A DNA stretch of 64,000 nucleotides from Arthrobacter sp. 35W (GTDB lineage: Bacteria; Actinomycetota; Actinomycetes; Actinomycetales; Micrococcaceae), in assembly GCF_000482545.1 (NCBI RefSeq), contig NZ_KI519454.1:1364001-1428000 (forward strand), written 5' to 3'. Position 1 is the stretch's first letter. Each line of letters opens with the position of its first letter. Below the pieces are notes generated by a model, which saw nothing but the letters and a program-made list of their open reading frames with translations, did not search any database and was not told where the DNA came from. Of this stretch, positions 18,567-26,902 are shown piece by piece. A program made the position numbers and the translations under genes.

Positions 18567-18989
18567 CTACTCGGCCGAGGGCCGCTGCCGCTGCCGTTTG
18601 GTCGCCGAGCGCTGCACCTTTGCGGCCTGGTGCCGCCGGCCCGAGGCCCGGGTGGGTTTGGTCGGGCGGCGCTGGGCGGCATCGGGGGCCAGCCCGGTGG
18701 TGATGAGGCCGGCCAGTTTGGCCAGGGCAATCTCGCGGTTCCGCAGCTGCGAACGCTGCTCGGAGGCAGCCACGGTGAGGACTCCGGCAACGAGCCGGCG
18801 GCCAAGGCGTGTGGTCAGCAGCGCCCGCTGCTCATCGGAGAGAGCCGATGAGTCCGCGACGCTCCAGGACAGTTCGACGCGGCTGTCGGAGGTGTTGACA
18901 TGCTGCCCGCCGGGACCCGAGGAGCGGGAGAAGCGCCAGCGGAGTTCCGATGCGGGAATGGTGAGCGCGGGGAACACCTCCAGATCCAT
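18567..18989 (-). CDS. arfB: alternative ribosome-rescue factor/peptidyl-tRNA hydrolase ArfB
   Basis: A 140-residue class-I release-factor-like protein. FSRSSGPGGQHVNTSDSRVE carries the GGQ motif that hydrolyses peptidyl-tRNA on stalled ribosomes, and the strongly basic C-terminal tail (TKPTRASGRRHQAAKVQRSA) is the segment that occupies the empty mRNA channel. It lacks the stop-codon-recognition domains of RF1/RF2, and the length matches ArfB (YaeJ). It is monocistronic and needs no partner. Confidence 0.93.
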   Translation of the reverse strand: MDLEVFPALTIPASELRWRFSRSSGPGGQHVNTSDSRVELSWSVADSSALSDEQRALLTTRLGRRLVAGVLTVAASEQRSQLRNREIALAKLAGLITTGLAPDAAQRRPTKPTRASGRRHQAAKVQRSATKRQRQRPSAE

Positions 18990-19039
18990 GCACCAAGCAT
19001 TGCACGAAGCGGTGGCGGGGGAGCGCGCCCCCGCCGTGG

Positions 19040-20137
19040 TCAGGCGGCGGCGACGGCTTCCTTGAGGGCACCCAGCACGAGCGTCACCGACGCGGGGTTG
19101 GCATTGGGGCCCATCATGCCGATCCGCCAGACGCTGGAGGCAAAGCTGCCGGACCCGGAGCCGATCTCGATGCTGAAGTTCTCCAGCAGGTAGCGGCGCA
19201 CGGCCGCGGAGTCGACGCCGTCGGGCACCTTGACGGAGGTGAGGCTGGGAAGGCGGTGGCCCTCGGCCGCGAACAGCTCAAGGCCCATCTCCACCAGCCC
19301 GGCCTGCAACGCGGCGCCCGCGGCGCGGTGCCGGGCCTGGACCGCAGCAAGTCCCTCGGCCAGGATCCTGTTCAAGCCCGCTTGGAGACCAGTGATCATG
19401 CTCACGGGTGCCGTGTGGTGGTAGGTGCGGGTGCTGCCGCCGGCGGCTCCGGCATAGCCGCCCAGCAGGCCGATGTCCAGGTACCAGGAGCGGGGGTTCT
19501 CGATCCGCCGCTCGAAGGCCTTGTCGGAGACGGTGAAGGGTGACAGCCCGGGAGGCACGCCAAGGCATTTCTGGGTGCAGGAATATCCGATGTCGATGCC
19601 CCACTCGTCCGCCAGCACTTCCAGTCCGCCGAGGGATGTGACGGCATCCACGATCAGCAGCGCATCGCCCTTGTTCTGCCCCAGCGGTGCGATGTCGGAG
19701 AGCACCCCGGTGGAGGTTTCGGCGTGGACGGCGCCAATCACCTTTGGATGCGGATGGGCGGCCAGCACGCGCTCGACGTCGATGGGGGAGCCCCAGTCGT
19801 GGTCCACCCGGACCACCGTTGCGCCGCAGCGCCGGGCCACCTCGCACATGCGCTCACCGAAGAGGCCGTTTACAGCGATCACCGCCACGTCGCCGTCGGC
19901 CACCGTATTCACAAAGGCCGCCTCCATGCCGCCGGACCCCGTGGCGCTCAAGGGCAGCGTCCGGGCATTCTTCGTTCCCCATACGGTGCGGAGCCCCTCG
20001 CAGGTGTTGTCCAGGCGCTCGATGAAGACCGGATCCAAATGCCCAATCACCGGATGCGCCAGCGCGGCTGTCACCTCGGGATAGCAGTTGCTCGGCCCGG
20101 GACCGAACAGGAACCGCGACGGCAGAATCTCTGGCAT
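19040..20137 (-). CDS. alanine-glyoxylate/serine-glyoxylate aminotransferase-family enzyme
   Basis: A 365-residue fold-type I PLP enzyme. FLFGPGPSNCYPEV at the start, LPLSATGSGGMEAAFVNTVA (phosphate-binding turn), HAETSTGVL, VDAVTSLGG with the PLP Asp, and SCTQKCLGVPPGLS with the Schiff-base Lys identify the AGXT/PucG group. These use glyoxylate or pyruvate as amino acceptor. GAAGGAGTT precedes the ATG. It sits at the left border of the glycan island; glyoxylate handling would fit a pathway making C2 acids, but that link is inferred. Confidence 0.88.
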   Translation of the reverse strand: MPEILPSRFLFGPGPSNCYPEVTAALAHPVIGHLDPVFIERLDNTCEGLRTVWGTKNARTLPLSATGSGGMEAAFVNTVADGDVAVIAVNGLFGERMCEVARRCGATVVRVDHDWGSPIDVERVLAAHPHPKVIGAVHAETSTGVLSDIAPLGQNKGDALLIVDAVTSLGGLEVLADEWGIDIGYSCTQKCLGVPPGLSPFTVSDKAFERRIENPRSWYLDIGLLGGYAGAAGGSTRTYHHTAPVSMITGLQAGLNRILAEGLAAVQARHRAAGAALQAGLVEMGLELFAAEGHRLPSLTSVKVPDGVDSAAVRRYLLENFSIEIGSGSGSFASSVWRIGMMGPNANPASVTLVLGALKEAVAAA

Positions 20138-20284
20138 TGGAACTCCTTCGTTGCAGCCGACCTTCCGGCTTCCCAATCCGCCGTTCTAACAACGGTCGAT
20201 GAACGTCACCACTGGTTCCTGATGATGCCATTCCCGGCGGGCCCGCGCTAGGAATTTGGGCGGACCGAGCCACTTCACACAATT

Positions 20285-20298
20285 TTGATACGTTTCAA
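20285..20298. promoter_or_regulatory. LacI-type operator upstream of the DUF5060/DUF4038 gene
   Basis: TTGATACGTTTCAA is a near-perfect palindrome (one mismatched pair in 14 bases, with a central CG), in an AT-rich segment 50 nt before the gene. Related sites at 28258 and 31385 share CGTTTCAA, suggesting common control by a LacI-family repressor. No such repressor gene lies in this island. Confidence 0.65.
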
Positions 20299-20348
20299 GT
20301 ACGATATGGAGCAGAGACCGCAGGCTTGTCCGGCCCCCTGAAAGGACC

Positions 20349-21866
20349 ATGCACATGATGCACCCCCGCTACGCGGTGCTTGAGCTCTTATTCACCGGCC
20401 CAGTCGAGCCCATACCCACGGACCGGGTGCCACTTACCGTCGCCTTTGAGCATGAGTCGGGCCGCACGAGGCTGGTGCCTGGATTCTGGGACGGCGGCGA
20501 CCGCTACCTCGCCCGGTTCACCCCGGAGCATGAAGGGCGGTGGACGTGGGCAACAATTTCCGATGTTGACGAGCTGTCAGGTGTGGCGGGCATCATCGAC
20601 GTGGGTGGACCAGTCATGGGGGAGCACGGCCCTGTCAGGGTGGCCGGCACCTTCCACTTCGCCCATGACGACGGCACACCGTTTCGGCCCGTTGGTGCAA
20701 CCGTGTACAACTGGCTGCACCAACCGCACGGACGCTTCGTGGAGACCGTCGCCTCGCTGGTCGATGCCGGATTCAACAAGCTGCGGTTCTTGGTCTTCCC
20801 GCAGGCTGGCGGCTATGTGGAACACTTCCCCGAGCTGTTGCCTTTTGCGCGCGGCAGTGATGGGCGCTACGACATCTCACGGCCTGTCATAGAGTTCTTC
20901 CGGCGGCTCGATGACGCCGTCGTTCTCCTGCAATCCCGGGGAATCCAGGCCGATGTACTGATCTTCAACGCGTACGACAATGGACGATTCGGCCTTGAAG
21001 GCTTGACCGAAGCTGAGGACGCCGCCTATCTGCGCTACCTCGCCGCACGGCTGTCCGCGTTCCCGAATGTGTGGTGGTCGCTGTGCAACGAGTTCGACAT
21101 CCTGGACCGCCCAACGGAGCGGTGGGACGCCGCCGGTGAGCTGCTCGCGGCCATTGATCCCCATCAGCACTTGAGGTCCATCCACAACTGGGTTCGCTTC
21201 TACAACCACAACCAGCCGTGGGTAACCCATGCCTCCATCCAGCTCGGCCAGGCCACCGAGGATTTCGGGCGGGCGTCGCTGTTTCGCGACGCCTATCTCA
21301 AGCCGATCGTGTTTGATGAGATCAAATATGAAGGTGACATACCCGAGCGGTGGGGCCGCCTCACGGGCCAGGAGCTGGTGCACCAGTTCTGGATTGCAAC
21401 AGTCTCGGGATGCTACGCCTCCCATGGCGAGTCCTTTGCGCTCGGCGGCGGCAGCCTCCACATCGTTGAGGGCGGCCGGCTGACGGGCCAGAGTCCAGCC
21501 AGGCTTGGCTTCCTACGGGGCCTGCTGGACAACGTCAATGGAGTTGGCCTGGACCCCATCGACAATTGGTGGGACGCAGGATTTGTCGCGGGCATCCCAC
21601 GCGGGATCTACTTCCAGTATCTTGGCCGCTCAGCTCCCGAAACGTGGACTTTCCGGCTTCCGCAGGACGGAATGGGCATCGAGCTGAGGGCTGGCGACCG
21701 CTTCCAGGTCGACGTCATTGACACCTGGAATATGACCGTTGAGACGGTCGAGACGATCTTCGAACTGACGGATGTGGACAAGAACGAGGCCTTCGCCGCT
21801 GGGACCAATCCGGTCATGTTGCCGGCGGGCGAGGCACTCGCACTTCGCATCCGCCGCGTCAGCTGA
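20349..21866 (+). CDS. DUF5060/DUF4038/DUF5605 glycoside hydrolase-like protein
   Basis: A 505-residue cytosolic protein. Residues ~10-95 form a DUF5060 beta-sandwich (VPLTVAFEHESGRTRLVPGF). About 105-400 is a DUF4038 TIM-barrel with likely acid/base Glu in WWSLCNEFDIL and nucleophile Glu in PIVFDEIKYEG. The C-terminus is a DUF5605-like sandwich (DVIDTWNMTVETVETIFELT). Such proteins are retaining-type glycosidases with few known substrates. Starts at 20349, 20355 and 20358 are all in frame; AAAGGACC is best spaced for 20355. A CGTTTCAA operator precedes it. Confidence 0.85.
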   Translation: MHMMHPRYAVLELLFTGPVEPIPTDRVPLTVAFEHESGRTRLVPGFWDGGDRYLARFTPEHEGRWTWATISDVDELSGVAGIIDVGGPVMGEHGPVRVAGTFHFAHDDGTPFRPVGATVYNWLHQPHGRFVETVASLVDAGFNKLRFLVFPQAGGYVEHFPELLPFARGSDGRYDISRPVIEFFRRLDDAVVLLQSRGIQADVLIFNAYDNGRFGLEGLTEAEDAAYLRYLAARLSAFPNVWWSLCNEFDILDRPTERWDAAGELLAAIDPHQHLRSIHNWVRFYNHNQPWVTHASIQLGQATEDFGRASLFRDAYLKPIVFDEIKYEGDIPERWGRLTGQELVHQFWIATVSGCYASHGESFALGGGSLHIVEGGRLTGQSPARLGFLRGLLDNVNGVGLDPIDNWWDAGFVAGIPRGIYFQYLGRSAPETWTFRLPQDGMGIELRAGDRFQVDVIDTWNMTVETVETIFELTDVDKNEAFAAGTNPVMLPAGEALALRIRRVS

Positions 21867-21880
21867 CGGGGCGCGGGCCC

Positions 21881-21919
21881 TGGTTTGTGTCCGACCGACT
21901 GGTGGTCCGACACAAACCA
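21881..21919. terminator. bidirectional hairpin between convergent glycosidase genes
   Basis: TGGTTTGTGTCCGACC (21881-21896) and GGTCCGACACAAACCA (21904-21919) pair over 16 positions with a single mismatch and a 7-nt loop. It lies 14 bp after one stop and 8 bp after the other. Confidence 0.7.
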
Positions 21920-21927
21920 TTACCGCG

Positions 21928-22938
21928 TCAGCGCCGATCGCGCCAGGCAACGGCGATGCCACGAAGTTCCGGCTGCACCGTCTCGCCGATCACCACTGGC
22001 CGGACCAGCCGGTGCACGGCACAATAGTAGTGGTCGAGGCGTTCGCCGTCCGCGATCACCGACGGCTTGTGGGCATGCACATCATCAATCGAACCGGCCG
22101 GGCCGACATCGAGAATCGTGCCCGGCACCTTGGTCCAGGCCAACAGATCGGGGGACAGCGCCAGAAGCTCCCGGGCGTGGCCGTCGGCGCCCAGCCCAAA
22201 GTAGAACATCAGCCACGTACCGTCGTCAGCCTGGAGGACGCACGGATCCGAGGCAAACCGCTCATCGAACGATCCGGGTGCACCGGCGGGTAGAAGTGGT
22301 TGATCGGAGATCCGGCGCCAGGTCAACAAATCCTCCGAAACTGCTGCCCCCGTCTGTTCAATCCAACGCCCGGTGGACCGGTCCTTCGCGTTGTAGAACA
22401 GCCAGTACCTGCCGTCGTGCTGCATAAGCCAAGACTTGTACAGTCCCCCGCGTTCCCAGGTCCCGCCGTCCTCTGGGCGGAGAAGGGACCCCCACTCCTC
22501 CCAGGCCAGCAGATCACGGCTGCGGACAATGCCGATGACGGCAGAGCCCTCTTCGTAGCCCGCCTCGGGGTAGGCATGGAAGGTCCCGTAGTACCAGCCG
22601 TCCACTGTCAGGAGTTCACCTGACCCGTAGAGCGAACTGTCGCGAAGGATGGACGTCAACGCGGCATTGTGCCTCCGGTGCGGAACGCTGGCATCGCGAC
22701 CGAACACGAGTTGCGGTTGTGACCATGCAGTTCCGTCCCACCAGCTAAGCCCCGTCTGGTAGCCGATGCCGTCCCACCCGACCACCGTCATCCCGCGCCT
22801 GCCGCCCACCCGGAAGACGAACGGGCAGTCAACCCCGTGGCTGTTCCAATCACCTGGCCGGTGGCTCGGTGCGAGGAGGAGTTGCGTGCCGCGCTGGTCC
22901 GGCCGGACGTGATCGGCCAGGGAAATGGATGCATTCAT
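21928..22938 (-). CDS. five-bladed beta-propeller glycosidase-like protein (GH43/GH32/GH130-like)
   Basis: A 336-residue protein with repeated propeller-blade motifs: HGVDCPFVFRVGGRRGMTVV, LYKSWLMQHDGRYWLFYNAK, RFASDPCVLQADDGTWLMFY and ELLALSPDLLAWTKV. Asp in the first blade and a later Glu/Asp pair would be catalytic in this clan; whether it acts by hydrolysis or phosphorolysis is not decidable. There is no signal peptide. AAAGGAACCCCG precedes the ATG. It is the last gene of the operon with the ABC importer and the alpha/alpha-barrel glycosidase, so it probably acts on the imported oligosaccharide. Confidence 0.8.
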   Translation of the reverse strand: MNASISLADHVRPDQRGTQLLLAPSHRPGDWNSHGVDCPFVFRVGGRRGMTVVGWDGIGYQTGLSWWDGTAWSQPQLVFGRDASVPHRRHNAALTSILRDSSLYGSGELLTVDGWYYGTFHAYPEAGYEEGSAVIGIVRSRDLLAWEEWGSLLRPEDGGTWERGGLYKSWLMQHDGRYWLFYNAKDRSTGRWIEQTGAAVSEDLLTWRRISDQPLLPAGAPGSFDERFASDPCVLQADDGTWLMFYFGLGADGHARELLALSPDLLAWTKVPGTILDVGPAGSIDDVHAHKPSVIADGERLDHYYCAVHRLVRPVVIGETVQPELRGIAVAWRDRR

Positions 22939-22975
22939 CGGGGTTCCTTTCGAGATTTGGGGATGTGTCAACGGG

Positions 22976-25060
22976 TCAAGGCCGCGGTGCGAAGCCTTCG
23001 AAGCGCACATCCCAGCCCTGGGGGAGCGGACGGGCAGTGGTGCCGTCGCCTTCGGTGAGCAGCTTGGCGACGGCGGCGAGGAGCCCCCCGTTCCCCGGCA
23101 GATAGAGCGGCAGCCGGTTCGCAACCTGGAAGTTGTGGCCATTGGAGAGCACCCGGTTTCTCGGCAGGGGGGACAGCAGCATTTCCAAAGCAGCGTCCGG
23201 GCGGTCGAGTTCCGTGGCGCACATGGCGACAAGCGGGAAGTCCCACCCCCAGGTGGACCTCCACTCCCACGATTCCAGCACCCAGTCGAGGGTCCGACCC
23301 ATCGTTTCGAGGTCGATTCTGCCCGTCTGCGGCACGAAGCCGACGGCGCCCAGGAGCGACGGGTGGTCTATCAACTGGCTCGCGCCGCGCACAGCCTCGT
23401 ACCGGCCCTCGGACACCGGGGGATCAACCAGCCGCTGCGCCGCAAGCTGCCACGAATCCGGTACGTGGTGCCCACGGCGCCGGCGCCACTGGCAGGCGAC
23501 GTCCAGCGCCCAGCCGATGTAGGCAAGCTCAAATGTTGGATCCCACGTGGTCGATGAGTCGTACCGCTCTTGGGCAGGCATGAGGGGCGGCGCCAGGTGG
23601 GCGGTTCCGTCCTGCCACCACAAAACGCTGACCAGGAATTCGGCGGATTCTTCCACGAGATCCGCGTAGCGCTCAAGAACGGCAGGGTCTTCCAGCCGGG
23701 CCTTATAGATGAGTTCGGCAAAGTGGATGGGGTGGGGCTGCTGCCACAGCAGGAGCGGTCCAATGTCGTTAGGGCTGTCGATGCCCTCGGGACCGGTGTG
23801 TTTGGGCCAACGCGCTCCGGCGTAGCCGTTCCGCGCCGCGTTCTGGCGTGCTGTCGGCAGGATGCGGCGGTACCATTCGAGGCTGCGCTCCAGCAGTCCA
23901 GGGCGCCCCCACATGGCGAAGTGCGCCGCGTGCCACCAATGCATTTCGAGGTGGAACGTTCCGCCCCAGGAATTGCAGACCAGCCCGCTCTCCTGCGGAG
24001 GAAGCGATCCCGCGCACTGGATGGCTGTCAGGTATTGGGACAGGACGATCCTGCGTTCCAGCTCGGCAGCCCGTACATCGGAAGACCGGGCAAAGTCCAC
24101 CGCGGCGCCGCTCTGCCAGAAGGCCCCCCAGTGCTCGGCAGCACTGGCAAAGGCCTCGGCAGCAGAGGGGAGCGGCCGGGCACAAGGATCAGGAGTGAAT
24201 TCCACGATGAGGTCCACGGCGTCGCCGTTCGGAACGATGTCTATTCCGTGCTGCCCCGCAGCCTCTATGGCGGCGCCTTCCGCCCGCACACGGACTGAGT
24301 AGGTGGATGCGTCGACAGTCCTGGTGATGTGGGCGGCCCCGTCGTCAGCAATGACAACCTTGGTGGCATGCGAGTCCGGCCGGCCCCAGTCTTCGTCGGC
24401 CTCCCACGAATCATGCACTGTTGCAAAGGAGAGACGGATCCGCGCGTTCCCGGTCGCAAACAGCTCGGACGAAGCCGACACGGCCAGGATGTCGCGGCGG
24501 GGATGCACGACGGTTCTTGTCCAGGTGCGGCGCCCGCCCAGGGAAAACGCGCTGGAAATCTGTCCACCCCAGAGGTCGAGGCACTGGTCGATGTCCTCTA
24601 GCTCTGTGGGGTCAACGACGTCGGCGCCACTGTCTGGATGGCGCAAAACGTAGGCGATCCGACCCAAATGCAGTCGCTGTGGGTTGACCCAAAAGTAGTG
24701 TCCGGCCGGCTGGTCACGCCGTGCGTCATCATCGCTGAGCCGCCAATCGTACGCGGTGGGGTACCTGCGGGACATGCCGTCGGGTGTCGGGAATTCCTCC
24801 ATGGTGTCCTCAAGGTCGAGGCCATGGGGGTTGGGTGCCCAATGGTACGCCCACTGTGCCTGGGTTCCCAGCGGCATGCCGCTGCGGTTTCCAGCCCGTG
24901 AGGCCGAGCGGCTGTGCCAGTCCGCGAAAGTCTGCAGGCCCGTCGCATCGGCGGTGAAACAAAACTCTCCGTTGCCAACACTCAATGGCGATTCGACGTC
25001 GACGGTGGATCGGCTGATCCGGTGGCGGTTGACGACTGATTTGCGGTCGATTCCGTCCAT
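22976..25060 (-). CDS. alpha/alpha-barrel (six-hairpin) glycoside hydrolase-like protein
   Basis: A 694-residue cytosolic protein. An N-terminal beta-rich domain (~1-280, SPLSVGNGEFCFTADATGLQ) is followed by a helical (alpha/alpha)6-type catalytic region (~320-650) with LVCNSWGGTFHLEMHWWHAA, a likely Glu/Asp-bearing block as in GH65/GH95-type enzymes. WESWEWRSTWGWDFPLVAM-like Trp-rich segments would line the sugar site. I recognise the fold but not a characterised family. It starts 2 bp after the permease stop, so it is in the ABC operon. Confidence 0.75.
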   Translation of the reverse strand: MDGIDRKSVVNRHRISRSTVDVESPLSVGNGEFCFTADATGLQTFADWHSRSASRAGNRSGMPLGTQAQWAYHWAPNPHGLDLEDTMEEFPTPDGMSRRYPTAYDWRLSDDDARRDQPAGHYFWVNPQRLHLGRIAYVLRHPDSGADVVDPTELEDIDQCLDLWGGQISSAFSLGGRRTWTRTVVHPRRDILAVSASSELFATGNARIRLSFATVHDSWEADEDWGRPDSHATKVVIADDGAAHITRTVDASTYSVRVRAEGAAIEAAGQHGIDIVPNGDAVDLIVEFTPDPCARPLPSAAEAFASAAEHWGAFWQSGAAVDFARSSDVRAAELERRIVLSQYLTAIQCAGSLPPQESGLVCNSWGGTFHLEMHWWHAAHFAMWGRPGLLERSLEWYRRILPTARQNAARNGYAGARWPKHTGPEGIDSPNDIGPLLLWQQPHPIHFAELIYKARLEDPAVLERYADLVEESAEFLVSVLWWQDGTAHLAPPLMPAQERYDSSTTWDPTFELAYIGWALDVACQWRRRRGHHVPDSWQLAAQRLVDPPVSEGRYEAVRGASQLIDHPSLLGAVGFVPQTGRIDLETMGRTLDWVLESWEWRSTWGWDFPLVAMCATELDRPDAALEMLLSPLPRNRVLSNGHNFQVANRLPLYLPGNGGLLAAVAKLLTEGDGTTARPLPQGWDVRFEGFAPRP

Positions 25061-25062
25061 GG

Positions 25063-25890
25063 TCAGCCCTTCACCGCCCCTGAGTTCACACTGCTCATGA
25101 CCTGGCGGCGGAAGAGGAGGAACAAAACGATCAGGGGGATGGTGGCCAGCAGTGTCGCGACCATGACCACGGGGTAGTCGCTGGTTCCATACGAGCCGTT
25201 GAGCTGCTGGAGGGCGACGGGCAGCGTATACAGGTTGGAATCATTGAGGACAAGCAAGGGCCAAAGGTATTCGTTCCAATTCCACATGAACTGGAATACT
25301 GTGAAGCCCGCGATGGCCGGCCGAAGGGCGGGCAGGCCGACGTGCCAGAAGACCCGAAGGAAGCTGGCACCATCGACGCGAGCGGCTTCGATCACCTCAT
25401 ACTGCACGGATTCCCGCGCCGCCTGCCGCATCCAAAAGATGCCGAAAGCGCTGGCGGCTCCCGGAACCAGGAGCGGCAGATAGGTGTTGATCCAGCCCAG
25501 ATCCACGTAGATCTGCAGGGTGGGCACCAGCATCACACCGGTCGGCAGAGTCATGGTGGCGAGCAGTATCCCGAACAACCAATTGCGGCCCGGGAAACGG
25601 AACGTGGCAAAGACGAAACCGGACAGGGCGGCGACTGCAACCGTCAGCAGCGTCGCCGAGATGGAGACGACGGCGGAGTTTGCAAAGGCCTGAAGGAAAT
25701 TGACGCTCTCAAGCAGGCGGCCGAGGTTTGCGAAGAATTCAGTACCGGGGATGAGCCGTGGTGGGCTACCGAAGATGTCCGATGTGCGCCCAGTCGACAT
25801 GACCAGAAGCCAATAGAAGGGAAAGGCAAATAGGCCCGCAAGAGGCAAGAGGACAAGATGTTTCAGCCATGCCAGACGACCCTGTTTCAT
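25063..25890 (-). CDS. carbohydrate ABC transporter permease, MalG type
   Basis: A 275-residue permease with six membrane helices. The EAA loop is YEVIEAARVDGASFLRVFWH, where the ATPase docks, and the protein ends SSVNSGAVKG, typical of MalG-type subunits. AAAGGAAGC precedes the ATG, which overlaps the stop of the partner permease (ATGA). The operon has no ATPase gene, so an MsiK-like shared ATPase elsewhere must energise it. Confidence 0.9.
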   Translation of the reverse strand: MKQGRLAWLKHLVLLPLAGLFAFPFYWLLVMSTGRTSDIFGSPPRLIPGTEFFANLGRLLESVNFLQAFANSAVVSISATLLTVAVAALSGFVFATFRFPGRNWLFGILLATMTLPTGVMLVPTLQIYVDLGWINTYLPLLVPGAASAFGIFWMRQAARESVQYEVIEAARVDGASFLRVFWHVGLPALRPAIAGFTVFQFMWNWNEYLWPLLVLNDSNLYTLPVALQQLNGSYGTSDYPVVMVATLLATIPLIVLFLLFRRQVMSSVNSGAVKG

Positions 25891-26840
25891 GATGCTTCCT
25901 TTCGTCGTTTGCCCATGACGCGTGCATTGATGGCGGCCAGAAGTATCAGTACCGCGAAAATTCCCCACCCGATGGCCGTCGCAAAGCCGAGATCGGTGGG
26001 GACCGTTTGAGTAGTCCCGCCCATGTAGCGGACCTGGAGGAACATCATGGTCACTACCGAATCGTTCGGACCACCGAGACCGTTGGTGAGGACCTGCGGC
26101 TCGGTGAAGATCTGGAATCCGCTAATGGTCCCCGTTACTGCCACGAACAGAATCGTGGGCCAGATCATGGGAATGGTGATTGATCGGAAGATTCTCAATG
26201 ATCCTGCGCCGTCCAACCGTGCCGCCTCGTAGAGGGATGGCGGAATTGAGGACATGCCGGACAGGAAGATGACCACGAAATAGCCGAAGCTGCGCCAGAA
26301 GATCATGATCGAAACCACCAGCCGTGTTCCCCACTCCGTGCTCAACCAGGGCACCTTGTCCAGGCCAACAGCCTGGAGGCCGCTGTTGATGATGCCGTAC
26401 TCGTTGGAGAAGAGTGACTGGAACACGATGGCCACGGCAACGATGGATGTCACCTGGGGCAGGAAGAACAGCGTCTGGTACAGACCCTTGGCCGCAAGCC
26501 GACGGGAGCTGAGCAGCGCCGCCGCGCCGAGGGCAGCGACCACCACAGGCACCTGTGCCGTGAGAAAAATGACCACCGTGTTGCTGAGTGCACTCTGGAA
26601 CTCGCCGGAGGTAAACAGCCGGATGAATTGGTCGAATCCAACAGGCGTCATCTTCCCCAGTCCGTCCCACGAGACCGTGGACAGATACAAGGCGTAGACC
26701 AGGGGAAACAGGCCGAAAACGGCAAATAGAATGAAAAAGGGCGAAATGGCAAGGTACTCACGCCAGTACGTCCACACGGATCGTTGCTTCAATGTCTGCC
26801 GGGCGCTCGGGCGGGTACGTGGTCGAGTCATAAGGGTCAT
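25887..26840 (-). CDS. carbohydrate ABC transporter permease, MalF type
   Basis: A 317-residue permease: AISPFFILFAVFGLFPLVYA is the first helix and YEAARLDGAGSLRIFRSITI the EAA loop. I chose the ATG at 26840, with AGGACCCACC upstream; an in-frame ATG at 26831 is possible. It overlaps the MalG-type gene. A strong stem-loop separates it from the substrate-binding-protein gene just upstream. It imports an oligosaccharide, probably of plant origin given the glycosidases encoded beside it. Confidence 0.9.
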   Translation of the reverse strand: MTLMTRPRTRPSARQTLKQRSVWTYWREYLAISPFFILFAVFGLFPLVYALYLSTVSWDGLGKMTPVGFDQFIRLFTSGEFQSALSNTVVIFLTAQVPVVVAALGAAALLSSRRLAAKGLYQTLFFLPQVTSIVAVAIVFQSLFSNEYGIINSGLQAVGLDKVPWLSTEWGTRLVVSIMIFWRSFGYFVVIFLSGMSSIPPSLYEAARLDGAGSLRIFRSITIPMIWPTILFVAVTGTISGFQIFTEPQVLTNGLGGPNDSVVTMMFLQVRYMGGTTQTVPTDLGFATAIGWGIFAVLILLAAINARVMGKRRKEAS

Positions 26841-26859
26841 GGTGGGTCCTGCGGCGCGT

Positions 26860-26892
26860 GGCGGCACGGTCCGTAGGACGGACCGTGCCGCC
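26860..26892 (-). terminator. intra-operon stem-loop between binding-protein and permease genes
   Basis: GGCGGCACGGTCCGT (26860-26874) and ACGGACCGTGCCGCC (26878-26892) make a perfect 15-bp stem with a three-base loop. It lies between the binding-protein stop and the first permease start. With no T-run it is more likely a partial attenuator or mRNA-stabilising hairpin, raising binding-protein over permease expression. Confidence 0.75.
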
Positions 26893-26902
26893 ACCGCCAT
26901 CC

